Assembly: GCA_933822405.4 (NCBI GenBank)
Contig: CAKOGP040001958.1
Coordinates: 1 to 64,000 of the forward strand
Reading direction: 5' to 3'
Source of the DNA: Cylindrotheca closterium
Taxonomy: Eukaryota; Bacillariophyta; Bacillariophyceae; Bacillariales; Bacillariaceae
Length of the DNA: 64,000 nt
Part shown: positions 1 to 10,343 of the stretch, in pieces
How the letters are laid out: every line of letters starts with the position of its first letter
How positions within the stretch are numbered: the stretch's first letter is position 1
Made by a program: the position numbers and the translations under genes
The notes under the pieces: generated by a model
Told to the model about the DNA's origin: nothing
Database searches by the model: none
The model's input: only the letters and a program-made list of their open reading frames with translations

Positions 1-945
1 TTCCTTTTCCTGCTTTCTTCCTGTTTCTTCTTTGTTTCTTCTATGGTGCTTCGTGTGTTGTGGTGGTTGGTTGATTACACCATGATCATCAACTTTTGGT
101 AGGCAAGCAAGTCTTTGATATTCCGCTAAATTTTTTTTTTCCCGGCCGTCCCTGCCTTCGCTTATGATTTGCACATTCATTGTGTGCGTCTACAGAAGGA
201 CTAGCTAGGGAAGATCAGCTTCGTGGTTCTTATTGTATGATAAGGTTCGATTTTTTCTCTGCTGTTGTCGTCAACCAATCTTGGAAAAAACCATCAACGT
301 TGAGAAGACGATGAACCTGGGGGCAAGATGAACTTCCAAGCATGAACTACATAGTGTAGAGAATTCACGGCATCATGTTGGCAATGTGGAGAGAGTGTTC
401 TTCGTGATACTGTAACGGACAGTAGTCCGTATGAAGTAGACAGAATCGACTTCATCGACTAAATGACAGCTACGAAGACTAAGTATAACTCGTGTATTCC
501 TATGCTACTGCTGTATGTATTATTGGAACTGATGGTAACTACGACCATGGAGGACAGGCAGTCACAATGCATTATTCCTTGATGCGCTTTGGCACCCTAG
601 CACTGGTACCGGTCCCACAGAAGAAGCACCAAGAAGCGCGATGGTTTTGAGACGGACAACACGAACACGATCCATTACTCTTGTATCCTAATTAAATTGT
701 TCATACGCACTCTTGTTTCATCCCACAAAGTACCACTACGAAACTCCTCAAGCTACCAGTACGTGCTGTAGGATCTTGTTCCAGGTTGACCAAAGGAGAA
801 GAACAAGATTTTTGGCCACACGATATGGAAGCAAGTGAAATTTCGCTGGATGGTGTACCCCTCAGTATATTCATCGTCAAAGTTACAAAACGTGCTTCTC
901 TCGGAGAAGATAACTAACAATCCAGGGCGCGAGATACATCTGCAA
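1..945. other. Upstream non-coding region
   Basis: No convincing gene. Reading frames that cross it lack an ATG context or are shadows of the GTPase gene that follows. The last ~110 bases can be read in frame with the GTPase from an upstream ATG at 835, but similarity to the second copy begins only just before the ATG at 946. I treat this stretch as promoter and 5' UTR. Confidence 0.5.
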
Positions 946-3801
946 ATGACCAAAGACGATCCTCCTCCTATGAAGAGTCCTCCCACCTTTCAAATCAAGG
1001 TTGCCCTCATCGGCAATGTCTCGGCCGGTAAGACTACTGTTGTCAATGCACTCTTTCGCGACAAGTTTGGGGAAGTCTCCATGAAGCGAACCACTGCAGG
1101 CATTAATGAGTTTGCCATTTCCAGCCGCAACGAATGGGCATTGGTATCCGAGGCGCCTCGAGACTCTCATTCGGTCTTGAAGGAAATCACCCAAGACAAC
1201 CTCGAGCTACGAACAAGTGAAGAAGTCAAGACCAAGCGCTTCGAAATCGAGTTGGACGAAGCGCTATGTGACATGCGAAAGGATACACAGCTTGTGGTTG
1301 TGGATATCCCCGGCATCAACGAAGCTGACATGAGCAAAAAGTACAAAAACTACGTTGAGAGTCACTGGAATACCTTTGATTGTGTAGTGGTGGTTATGGA
1401 TGGTCGCCAAGGCGTCAACACGGAAGAGCAAGTCTCCTTGCTCCGCTTCGTAAAGAGCAACTTAGAATCCAAGAAGGACGTGCCCATTGTGATCTTGTGC
1501 AACAAGATTGATGATCAAGACGATGAAGAACAAGAGGAACTAGTCCTGGAGGCGCAGCGTGAAGTCGAAAAGATCTTTGGAGTACCAGATCGACAGAAAA
1601 GTCTTCAAGAGATCCTCAAAAAATGTGTCTCCTCCAAACAGTCTGCAGACAGTACCGAGAAACAAGAGCCAACAGATGATCATTCCAAACCTTCCGACCA
1701 GGTCTCGCCTGTATTCATTCCGATATCTGGAATTACGGCATTCATCTTCCAGACTTGCTCCAACATGCCTCTAGAACGATTCCATCAGTTTGATCAGAAG
1801 CTGATTGCCAAGCTTGGACGCGATCGTATTGGAAAGTCTCGATGGAAGAAATTGTCCAAAGATGAAAGGATCAAAGAGGCCCACGAGGCGGTTTCAGATC
1901 CGGAAGGATATCAAGAAGGCATGGCGGATAGCAACTTTGACAAGTTCTTGACGGTTCTATCGTTTCTTGTTGGCGGGAAGGGCAATCAACAGAAGATGAT
2001 TCAAGAGCAAATTCGAGTATCACTTTCAACGATTTCATCTGGTCCTGGCATTGTAGAGAAGCTTGAAACTATTTACAAGACAGCAAAGGCTTTGCCGTTG
2101 GGTGACGCTGGTGTAAATCCGTACTTGGCAGAGATCAAGACAACCTTTTGGCGACTGTGCAAGGGAATGGAGCAGACCTGCTTTGTGAAGAATACAGCCT
2201 CGAAATATTTGGATTCGTTTCTTACTCTTACAGACGAGTTGAAAAAGTATCGAGACTTTGCGTCGAAAGTTGGTTGGGATATCGAGGCCGATGCATCGGT
2301 TGCCTTTCTCAGGCGTGTAGTTGGTCGCTTCTTGCAAAATATGGATAGTACTCCTGGTTTTGCTAAGGAACTGAAGGCCGTCCACTGCGCAATGAAAGAC
2401 GTGTCCTCGGGGTCAGGAGATTCACTTACAGACGAAACCTTGAAGCAAACCTTTGAAAGACTTTTTCACAAGCTGTCAGAAGAAAAGTTCGCTGCGTTTG
2501 CTTCCGCCGATGCCGTCGGCAACCTCTCTGTCTTGGGGGATGAACTTGTCGTCTACAGCAAGCTTGCAACGGAGGCCGGCTGGACAAGCGAAAAATTGAA
2601 AGTCGCAGCAAAGTTCAAACAGTTGGTGCTCAGGCAGATTGGCTCCCTATGCGAACTAGCTTCCAATGGACCGTCGCAACAAGTTTTTGGGTACCCCGAT
2701 TCCTCCAGACCGGCTTCTTTTGCTGCCTTTACGTGGCTTGATTGGACGCTTGTTCTGCGCTCGATCTTGTTGCTTCGATATGATCGTCACTTTTGTCTGG
2801 AATTTGGCCGCGAAATGGTTTTGATGGAATGTTTGCTTGAAAGTGAGCCAGCATGTAGTGCGGAAGAAATTGACGAGCAGTGCACTCGATGTAAGTCGAA
2901 GTTGACTTTCAACAGAATATGCACTCGATGCAGGACTCCTGTCTTTGCGAAGTTGGAATTCAGGCCAAGATGTTTCAAAAAAAACTGCCCTGGCACGACT
3001 CGTCTACAAGACAACAACGGGCTCTTGCATCGCTGTTCAAGACAACATTGTGGCTCATGCACTCAGTACAATACGTCCGTAAACCTCGAGCGCGAAAAGA
3101 AGCACATGTGCCCTAGCTGTGTAGGCCAGGTGTTGGACTACAATCGTCGTTGTGGAAATTGCCATGTCTTTTATCATCCTCACAGTGAACATGCGACCTT
3201 TTCTGTTTGTCCAATCGATAGGTGTGCACTTGATGCATCAACTGGAAATTGCGGCAACTGTGGATGTATCTGGAAACCATTTCCGAATTCTCAAGAAGGC
3301 ATTGTGAAACTTCGATATGATGGCAATGGAGTCGTGCTATTTGGGAGCCAGCATGCTGTCAATGTTCCATCGTCGTTGTCCGATCCAAATCATTTTGGCC
3401 ACTTGGCTTGGCAGTACTGTGAATTCAAGGCAACGGGGGGAGTTGAACGGGAGCCAGACAGCACCGGGGATAACGTTGGTAAGCCAACGGAACGATCTGG
3501 TGGGATTGCAGCATGCCCGGCCCCGTTCCAAGCGAGCGGTATGACATTGAAAAAATCGTCTACTTATACTTTTCATGTTGGTGGTGGTGGTGGTGGTTCC
3601 GGTACAACATTGCCAAAATCGCCATCGAATCCATTTGTCGTTGGTGGTGCTGCTGCTGGCACGCCATTGTCAAAATCGCCCACGAAGCCGTTTACATTTA
3701 CTTTTGGTAGTGGTAGCACAACATCGCCAGAACAGCTTGCCTTTGGTGGTGGTGGTTCTGCTGCTGCTGCTGACAATGAAAGCGAGCCCAAGTGGTGCTG
3801 A
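946..3801 (+). CDS. Dynamin-like large GTPase with zinc-ribbon region and Gly-rich tail (copy 1)
   Basis: A 951-residue protein if translation starts at 946; an in-frame ATG at 835 would add 37 residues absent from the paralogue. The G1 loop GNVSAGKT is at about 23-30, G3 DIPG at 120-123 and G4 NKID at 186-189, an arrangement typical of dynamin-superfamily or related septal/translation GTPases. A long helical middle follows. From about 646 to 780 there are many CxxC pairs, suggesting several zinc ribbons. The last ~85 residues repeat a Thr/Ser-Leu-x-Lys-Ser-Pro-x-x-Pro-Phe pattern separated by Gly and Ala runs coded by GGT and GCT triplets; this loosely resembles nucleoporin FG repeats. The paralogue at 5255 lacks this tail and about 45 residues of the cysteine region. 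GTP hydrolysis is a family inference; the biological role is unknown. Confidence 0.8.
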   Translation: MTKDDPPPMKSPPTFQIKVALIGNVSAGKTTVVNALFRDKFGEVSMKRTTAGINEFAISSRNEWALVSEAPRDSHSVLKEITQDNLELRTSEEVKTKRFEIELDEALCDMRKDTQLVVVDIPGINEADMSKKYKNYVESHWNTFDCVVVVMDGRQGVNTEEQVSLLRFVKSNLESKKDVPIVILCNKIDDQDDEEQEELVLEAQREVEKIFGVPDRQKSLQEILKKCVSSKQSADSTEKQEPTDDHSKPSDQVSPVFIPISGITAFIFQTCSNMPLERFHQFDQKLIAKLGRDRIGKSRWKKLSKDERIKEAHEAVSDPEGYQEGMADSNFDKFLTVLSFLVGGKGNQQKMIQEQIRVSLSTISSGPGIVEKLETIYKTAKALPLGDAGVNPYLAEIKTTFWRLCKGMEQTCFVKNTASKYLDSFLTLTDELKKYRDFASKVGWDIEADASVAFLRRVVGRFLQNMDSTPGFAKELKAVHCAMKDVSSGSGDSLTDETLKQTFERLFHKLSEEKFAAFASADAVGNLSVLGDELVVYSKLATEAGWTSEKLKVAAKFKQLVLRQIGSLCELASNGPSQQVFGYPDSSRPASFAAFTWLDWTLVLRSILLLRYDRHFCLEFGREMVLMECLLESEPACSAEEIDEQCTRCKSKLTFNRICTRCRTPVFAKLEFRPRCFKKNCPGTTRLQDNNGLLHRCSRQHCGSCTQYNTSVNLEREKKHMCPSCVGQVLDYNRRCGNCHVFYHPHSEHATFSVCPIDRCALDASTGNCGNCGCIWKPFPNSQEGIVKLRYDGNGVVLFGSQHAVNVPSSLSDPNHFGHLAWQYCEFKATGGVEREPDSTGDNVGKPTERSGGIAACPAPFQASGMTLKKSSTYTFHVGGGGGGSGTTLPKSPSNPFVVGGAAAGTPLSKSPTKPFTFTFGSGSTTSPEQLAFGGGGSAAAADNESEPKWC

Positions 3802-5254
3802 TTGCATATATCTTAGGTAGCAACTGTAAACCCATCTAGCGAAACGTCTTTCTGCAATCGATGGGGAGACACTCGATCCATAGACCAGATAAAGCTCGAT
3901 GGTTTGTATCCATTTTCGCTTCAGATGCTAGACACAGATCAAATTCCTATGAGAAGCAATTTTTCTCTTCCGCAGGATGAACTGGCCAATATGGGATTGG
4001 AGTCCAATGGGGTAGAGTCGAAAAGAAGGATCCCTCTTACCATGCTTAGGGAGCTCCATGACGTATATCGAATCATAAGATCCATTTCGATATTGCCTTG
4101 ATGTCGAATCTATAGCTCGATGCACGTCTCCAACCTTCCATATATTTTCGCCGTCCCTTTTGTTTACGTCTTGAACGTGTTTGCGTCTTGAACGAAAGAG
4201 TTGACGAAGGTTCTATCACAGTCTTCACGGCTAAAATCCTTTCGTCCTCGTTCTCTGCAAGATCACTCTCTGCGCATTCGCTATTTCTTCACATCCAAGT
4301 CTCTCTCTCGTCTCTCTCTCGAGCGCCTAAAAGTTCGGGTCTAGTAGCATTTCACGGAGTGAAGCACTGATGTCATGGTCAGGTTTCAAGCGCTGGAATT
4401 GGGCCGCGGCGCTTCACGACCGAGCTGCATCTATCTGTTTGAATTTGTGACGGAAAAAGCACCAATTCAAACAAGCTCCCCCATTTTATCGATTCATCGA
4501 GAAAAGAGATCGATTGAAAAAACTCTGCACAAGTCTAACTGGTTTCTTCTCAAGTGAGAAGGGCCAAGTATAATACCGTAATAATATGGTAACATGGGCC
4601 GCCATGCAACGATTTTCAAAAAATACCATGTACGCGAGTACATTTTTCTTCAGAACGGACAAATTCGAAAATGTCCGTTAGTTGAAAGACAACAGACAAC
4701 TGTGTCAATAATTCCGCATGCAATATTGCGTTTCTTATTCCTTTGGTCATCTTCTTCACAATGATGCAGCAGCAGACGTCATGTATGTTGATGTGGGCTT
4801 CAATTCCTTTTACTGTACCATTTGAAGCAGAGAAAGTACACAATAATAGCTGCAAGTCGACCGCTGGAAACAAAACACGGCACCTTCATGTACATGGTGG
4901 TAGAAACGATTTCAACGATTAGAATTTGCAGGTGATGCCAGCAGGAAAAATTGACAATGAATATGGGCAAGCCCAGAGGGGCACGCGGGCTTCGAGCTGG
5001 TATGATACAATTTCTATAACAAGATTTCCTTCTCCTGTCGTCAGCCGGAATGTAACGGTAGGTTGCACGAAAACTTGAGCGGAAGCTACCGCAAGTACTG
5101 ATGCAACACGGATACTGAAAATTTCATTACCCAATCAAGATGGCCTCCTGGGCGGCGGGGGGTCAGTCGACCTCATATTTCCGAATAGTTTTGTACTCCA
5201 AAAACAGTCCCAAAGAAGATCACAATCAATTCAGAGCCAAAGGTACATCTGCAA
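3802..5254. other. Spacer between the GTPase copies
   Basis: The first ~400 bases are homologous to the 3' flank of the second copy. They contain a direct duplication of about 17 bases (around 4160-4194, words TGTTTACGTCTTGAACG and TGTTTGCGTCTTGAACG). From about 4210 to 5230 I see no gene; short open frames have no recognisable product. The promoter of the second copy should lie in the right part; the ten bases just before the two start codons (CATCTGCAA) are identical in both copies. Confidence 0.5.
4150..4210 (-). pseudogene. Truncated remnant of the DUF6824 gene 3' end
   Basis: Read on the minus strand, this segment encodes LRQLFRSRRK. That matches the last coding codons (IRQLFRSKRKQ) of the intact Sec14/DUF6824 gene that sits in the same relative position behind GTPase copy 2. 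A stop codon lies just upstream in the frame. It appears to be a scrap of the neighbouring gene carried along in the duplication. The match is short, so this is moderate confidence. Confidence 0.5.
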
Positions 5255-7651
5255 ATGTCCAAAGAAGATCCTCCTCCTATGAAGAGTCCTCCCACCTTTC
5301 AAATTAAGGTTGCCCTCATCGGCAATGTCTCGGCCGGTAAGACTACTGTTGTTAATGCGCTCTTTCGCGACAAGTTTGGGGAAGTCTCCATGAAACGGAC
5401 CACTGCAGGCATTAATGAGTTTGCCATTTCCAGCCGCAACGAATGGGCATTGGTATCCGATGCGCCTCGGGACTCTCATTCGGTCTTGAAGGAAATCACC
5501 CAAGACAATCTTGAGCTACGAACAAGTGAAGAAGTCAAGACCAAGCGCTTTGAAATCGAGTTGGACGAAGCGCTTTGTGACATGCGAAAGGATACACAGC
5601 TTGTGGTTGTGGATATCCCCGGCATCAACGAAGCTGACATGAGCAAAAAGTACAAAAACTACGTTGAGAGTCACTGGAATACCTTTGATTGTGTAGTGGT
5701 GGTTATGGATGGTCGCCAAGGCGTCAACACGGAAGAGCAAGTCTCCTTGCTCCGCTTCGTAAAGAGCAACTTGGAATCCAAGAAGGACGTGCCCATTGTG
5801 ATCTTGTGCAACAAGATTGATGATCAAGACGATGAAGAACAAGAGGAACTAGTCCTGGAGGCGCAGCGTGAGGTGGAGAAGATCTTTGGAGTACCGGATC
5901 GTCAGAAAAGTCTTCAGGAGGTCCTTCAAGCAACCACCGCGTCTAAGGAGACAACAAACGGCACCAAGAAGCATAAGTGGAAGAAGAAGAATACAAAACC
6001 TTCCGACCAAGTCTCGCCTGTATTCATTCCGATATCTGGAGTCACGGCATTCATCTTCCAGACTTGCTCCAACATGCCTCTAGAACGATTCCGCGAGTTC
6101 GATCAGAAGCTGATTGCCAAACTTGGACGTGATCGCATTGGAAAGTTTCGATGGAAGAAGTTATCCAAGGAGGATAGGATCAAAGAGGCCCACGAGGCGG
6201 TTTCAGATCCGGAAGGATATCAGGCAGGTGTTGCAGATAGCAACTTTGACAAGTTCTTGATGGTTCTATCATCCCTGGTTGGTGGGAAGACTGCCCAAGA
6301 GAAGATGATCCAAAATCAAATCCAAGTATCGCTTTCAACGATTTCATCTGGTCCTGGTATTGTGGAAAAACTTGAAACTATTTACAGCACAGTGTTGGCT
6401 TTGTCGTTGGGCGATTCTGAAGCAAAAAATGCGCACTTGTCAGAGATCAAGTCAACCTTTTGGCGACTGTACAAAGGAATGGAGCAATCTTGCTTTGCGA
6501 AGGAGAAATCGTCGACAACTTTGAATTCGTTTGGTCCTCTTGCTGACGAGTTGAAAAAGTATAGAGACTTTGCAACGGCAGTTGGTTGGAATTCCGAGGC
6601 CGATTTGTCGGTTGTCTTTCTAAAAAATGCCGTTCGCCGCTTCTTGAAAAGTATGAAGAGTACTCCTGGTTTTGTCAAGGATCTGAAGGTCGTTTACTGT
6701 GCTATCAAAGAAATGTCCTTGGAGGCAGAAGATTCGCCTATAGTTGAAGCCCTAAAGGAAAGCTTTGATCGACTTTTTCACAAGCTGACAGAAGAAAAGT
6801 TCGCTGCGTTTGCTTCCGCCGATGCGGTCGGCAACCTCTCTGTCTTGGGGGATGAACTTGTCGTCTACAGCAAGCTTGCAACGGAGGCCGGCTGGACAAA
6901 CGAGCACTTGAAAGTCGCCGCAAAGTTCAAACAGTTGGTACTCGCGCAGATTGGCTCCCTATGCGAGCTAGCTTCCAATGGACCGTCGCAACAAGTTTTC
7001 GGGTACCCCGATTCCTCCAGACCGACTTCTTTTGCTGCTTTGTCGTGGCTTGACTGGAAGCTTGTTCTACGCTCGATCTTGTTAGTTCGGTATTACGATC
7101 GTCAATTTTGCCTGGATTTTGGCCGTGAAATCATTTTGATGGAATGTTTGCTTGAAAGTGAACCAGAAGTTAGGGCCGAAAAGAATGACGAGCAGTGCAC
7201 TCGATGCCAGTCGGTTTTGACTTTCAACAGAATATGTACTCGTTGCAGCAGGACTCAGCACAATACATCCGTAAATCTCGAGCGCGAAAAGAAGTACATG
7301 TGCCCTAGCTGTGTAGGCCAGGAGTTGGACTGCAATCGTCGGTGTGGGAATTGCCATGTCTTTTATCATCCTCACAGTGAACACGCGACTTTCTCTGTTT
7401 GTCCAATCGATGGCTATTCGCTTGATCTATATACTGGAAAATGCCACAGCTGTTGTAAAGTATGGAAACAATTTCCGAATTTGCCGGTTGTGAAAATACG
7501 ACATGACGGAAATGGACTCGCGCTATCAGGGAGCCAGCATGTTGTTAATATCCCCTCGTTACTATCCGATCCAAATCATTTTGGCCACTTGGCATGGCGA
7601 TACTGTGAATTAATGGCAACGGGAGTTGGACAGCACAGTGGACATCAATAG
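5255..7651 (+). CDS. Dynamin-like large GTPase with zinc-ribbon region (copy 2)
   Basis: A 798-residue tandem paralogue of the preceding GTPase. G1 (GNVSAGKT), G3 (DIPG) and G4 (NKID) are at the same residue numbers. The first ~215 codons differ from copy 1 almost only at third positions, whereas the linker after residue 215 (Lys/Thr-rich here, Ser/Glu/Asp-rich in copy 1) and the middle helical region are strongly changed. The cysteine-rich part (about 647-740) is shorter: a block with several cysteines present in copy 1 is missing, joining CSRTQHNTSVNL directly. The protein ends soon after the last ribbon, with no Gly-rich tail. Copy 2 is followed by the intact Sec14/DUF6824 gene, so this may be the ancestral location. 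Function unknown beyond probable GTP binding. Confidence 0.8.
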   Translation: MSKEDPPPMKSPPTFQIKVALIGNVSAGKTTVVNALFRDKFGEVSMKRTTAGINEFAISSRNEWALVSDAPRDSHSVLKEITQDNLELRTSEEVKTKRFEIELDEALCDMRKDTQLVVVDIPGINEADMSKKYKNYVESHWNTFDCVVVVMDGRQGVNTEEQVSLLRFVKSNLESKKDVPIVILCNKIDDQDDEEQEELVLEAQREVEKIFGVPDRQKSLQEVLQATTASKETTNGTKKHKWKKKNTKPSDQVSPVFIPISGVTAFIFQTCSNMPLERFREFDQKLIAKLGRDRIGKFRWKKLSKEDRIKEAHEAVSDPEGYQAGVADSNFDKFLMVLSSLVGGKTAQEKMIQNQIQVSLSTISSGPGIVEKLETIYSTVLALSLGDSEAKNAHLSEIKSTFWRLYKGMEQSCFAKEKSSTTLNSFGPLADELKKYRDFATAVGWNSEADLSVVFLKNAVRRFLKSMKSTPGFVKDLKVVYCAIKEMSLEAEDSPIVEALKESFDRLFHKLTEEKFAAFASADAVGNLSVLGDELVVYSKLATEAGWTNEHLKVAAKFKQLVLAQIGSLCELASNGPSQQVFGYPDSSRPTSFAALSWLDWKLVLRSILLVRYYDRQFCLDFGREIILMECLLESEPEVRAEKNDEQCTRCQSVLTFNRICTRCSRTQHNTSVNLEREKKYMCPSCVGQELDCNRRCGNCHVFYHPHSEHATFSVCPIDGYSLDLYTGKCHSCCKVWKQFPNLPVVKIRHDGNGLALSGSQHVVNIPSLLSDPNHFGHLAWRYCELMATGVGQHSGHQ

Positions 7652-7726
7652 CACTTGTGAGCCACCGAGAAGCCGCTGGTGTCCGATTAATGCAGCAAGC
7701 CTGACTCATGATGCGGACTTTACATA

Positions 7727-7732
7727 AATAAA
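7727..7732 (+). terminator. Possible poly(A) signal AATAAA
   Basis: AATAAA about 75 bases after the stop codon of GTPase copy 2, a plausible distance for a polyadenylation signal. Diatom signals are often degenerate, so this is weak. Confidence 0.3.
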
Positions 7733-8056
7733 TTCTAGGTAATAAAACTACATCAAACGAAACATGTTTCTGCAATTGACAAGGAGCCATCCTTTTTATC
7801 TACTAGTTCCACGGTAATACTTCGTATCGTATTCTACTTCCAATGCTACAAGCAGATTGATCCGATATGAGAAAGAAGCTTTTCTTTTCCACGGGATGTT
7901 CTGACCAAAACGGAATTTGACTCCATAGTGGTAGCTTCGACAAGAAGGATCCAAGCATGTGCTTGGGGCTCTCCATTGCAGATATTGAATGAGAAGAACA
8001 TTTTAGTGGCGTCGATTCTATAGTTTGATTCGTTTCTCCAGTCTGCCACCTTTTTT

Positions 8057-9515
8057 TCACACTCCCATTTGTTTGCGTTTGGAGCGAAAGAGTTGACGAA
8101 TGGTCAACTCGCACTTTTCAAAGCTACTCTCTTCCCACCCACGGCTGTCCTTTCTCTGCTCAAGGAATCGGGTCCCATTTGCTTTCAAACGAGTGGCCAC
8201 GCTGATCGAAACATTACGTCGCTGGTTCCGAGGGGTTCGATCATACTCATCTTGATAGGAATCGACTATTTCGCGAAATCGAATGTTGCCTGGATGATTC
8301 TGAATGCTTCGGCCCCGTCCAAGCAGCACATCATTTTCAGTTGGCTTAAGAACCAAAGATTGGGATGTCATGGAAGCAATGTGCTCATATACGCTAGCTT
8401 CTTGTTCTTGTGGAAGGTCGTCAATCTCTTCATCGTCTTCCGTCGACGAATCCAGATCGGCAAGGTATGGGTTGGGCTCTGTTTCTTCCCTCGCGAGGTG
8501 CACATGGAACCAAACGTTCAGAAGGTGCTTCCGTAGGTTGCCATCAGTGTCGATTGGAAATCTTGTTGGGAGACCATGGATCTGAAGCTCAGACTGAAGC
8601 TCCGCATGACTTCCATAGTGCACACGAGTTCTGGCCCTCGAATACCTCGGCATTGCCTTTACCGATAACCCGAGAAAGAGGTTGTTGAGAGCAAGCCCTC
8701 TTGCATCATCTGTCCTGAGGCAATAGTGCATGGCGGAATAGCGAACGGGGACCGTAGAAGCAAAATCTAAGAGTTCTGGCAAGACTCTTGATTCGGGCAC
8801 GGGGACATTCTGTCCTGGTTTCGTGGAGTCATAATAACACCAGACCGCCCCTTTCATTTGTACCTCTGGCTTCGGAAGCAGAATGTTCCACCAAAGGTAG
8901 TAGGTCACTCGAATCTGAAAACAGTAAAATGCAGTGAGTGGTGAGTTGCGCACACCTTGTAAACATTGAGGGTCAACAACTGAGAAATTAGCTCACCAAC
9001 GTATTAGCCTTGTATCTGCCGAACAGGGTACTGAAGAAATAGACGACAACTCTTCCCGCGCGGTCTTTGTCTTCTTGGACGTGGTAAGGGCCCGAGAGAA
9101 TAGCCTTAATCTCCTCTTCATTCAAATCCTCAAGTGTAATGTCCCGGGCAAGCTTGTCTGCGCCAAAGTAGGCTGCTTTTTTATGCAAGAAGCTCAGCAT
9201 CTGATGAACTGCTTTTTTGGCATTGTAAAAATTTGCCCGCAAAAAGATCAGCCGGAATGATATATCCTCGACATACAATCTGTTCTGGTTGTGAGCCAGT
9301 TCGTAAATTGGATTGCGTATCGTTTGGAGGGTTGCATCAAAGTCCACAAGTGCTTGTTGAGCGAGTGCTCGATGCTCGTTCAATCCCCCACCCACACAGT
9401 AAAGATCATCGATAGCGTCTGCTTGATCTTTGAGTGATAGCTGTTTCACTTCAGATGCAAGGAAACCCTCGACTATTTTTATTTGTTGGGCGTCAGATAA
9501 AAGAGGGTTGTTCAT
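8057..9515 (-). CDS. Sec14-like (CRAL-TRIO) protein fused to a DUF6824 domain
   Basis: Two exons, 9515-8997 and 8914-8057, join across an 82-bp GT-AG intron (donor GTGAGC, acceptor TTTTCAG, phase 0) to give 458 residues. The N-terminal half fits diatom Sec14-like lipid-binding proteins: FLRANFYNAKKAVHQMLSFL, an RDITLEDL segment, DKAGR-like DKDRAGRVVVYF and a later VPVRYSAMHYC strand. The C-terminal third contains the DUF6824 signature NDVLLGRGRS...HPGNIRFR near nucleotides 8270-8330. An acidic linker (DSSTEDDEEIDDLPQEQE) separates them. Sec14 domains carry phosphoinositides or other lipids; DUF6824 has no known function. No in-frame splice from upstream exons was found, supporting the ATG at 9515. 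Its 3' end overlaps the conserved flank of the GTPase duplication. Confidence 0.75.
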
Positions 9516-10343
9516 TCTTGCAGCGCTTTGCCGTTTGTATAATGATGGTACCTACTATTCGACAACAACATGCCGTTTCAGCGCTCGATAATTTTGGCAC
9601 ACTGACCTGGCCGTAGTGATGGCTCGTACCGACCGATATAATGGGACCTGCTGGAATCCTCTCCAGGGGAGATGAATTCGTTTTTCGTGGGAACACTCTT
9701 CTCCATCTTCACCCACATTTTCAAATCGCCACGCAATTTTGTATTTGTTTTGAAACGATCAAGAGTCATATATAACACAGTACCTTTTAAATAAGTAATC
9801 CACTAGATCATCGAAGATACATATGGCTTCGACTACCCACAATTTTGGTCTAGGGTCTTTTTTTTATTTTTTTAAATCTTTCCCACGTCGCTGGCGACGC
9901 TCGAGAGCGAGAAACGGGAACACATTTTTGCAATCATGTGCATTTTATTTAAAAGCAAATATTCTGATGTGACATTTCGAACCTGATCCCGAAGAAGAAA
10001 TAGGATCAACGAGCCTGCCAGCAACACAGCAATATATCATGCAACCAATATCATAATCGTCGTTTCCCCTCTGTCGCACAATATGAAATAATACCGCACA
10101 GTATGCGATGTAATCTGCGAAGATTTTTGTTGAGAAGAATGACAATGCCTCACATGACATAATACCCTGTAGAGGAAACTGTTGAAACAATCCGAGAGAG
10201 ATGGTGGACTGAAGGTGTGACTATTACCAAGGGCTTCAACTACTAAATAATTACGATTTGTCATCAGGCAGAGCCAAACCAACAAGAATTGACTACATAC
10301 AGTATTTTGTTCGGTTGCTTCCTGCCATTTAGCACATATATGA
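9516..10343. other. Non-coding spacer
   Basis: Holds the 5' region of the Sec14/DUF6824 gene and the 3' region of the next minus-strand gene. An open frame at 9578-9696 ends at a possible donor, but no acceptor brings it into frame with the ATG at 9515, so it may at most be a 5'-UTR exon. A short hairpin CGTCGC-TG-GCGACG lies near 9887. Nothing else recognised. Confidence 0.4.

Larger units (their letters stand above)
946..4210 (+). repeat. Segmental tandem duplication, copy 1
   Basis: The GTPase gene and about 400 bases of 3' flank recur, diverged, at 5255-8110. The flank similarity includes the stretch around the conserved word ending GAAAGAGTTGACGAA at about 4192-4207 and 8089-8104. Confidence 0.75.
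5255..8110 (+). repeat. Segmental tandem duplication, copy 2
   Basis: Partner of the segment at 946-4210. Similarity runs through the coding region and the 3' flank and stops inside the last exon of the minus-strand Sec14/DUF6824 gene. Confidence 0.75.

Noticed and set aside
835..945. 37-residue N-terminal extension of GTPase copy 1
   Set aside because: Not conserved in copy 2, where similarity begins just before the ATG equivalent to 946.
9578..9778. Upstream coding exon of the Sec14/DUF6824 gene
   Set aside because: A donor is present, but none of the available AG acceptors before 9515 preserves the frame.
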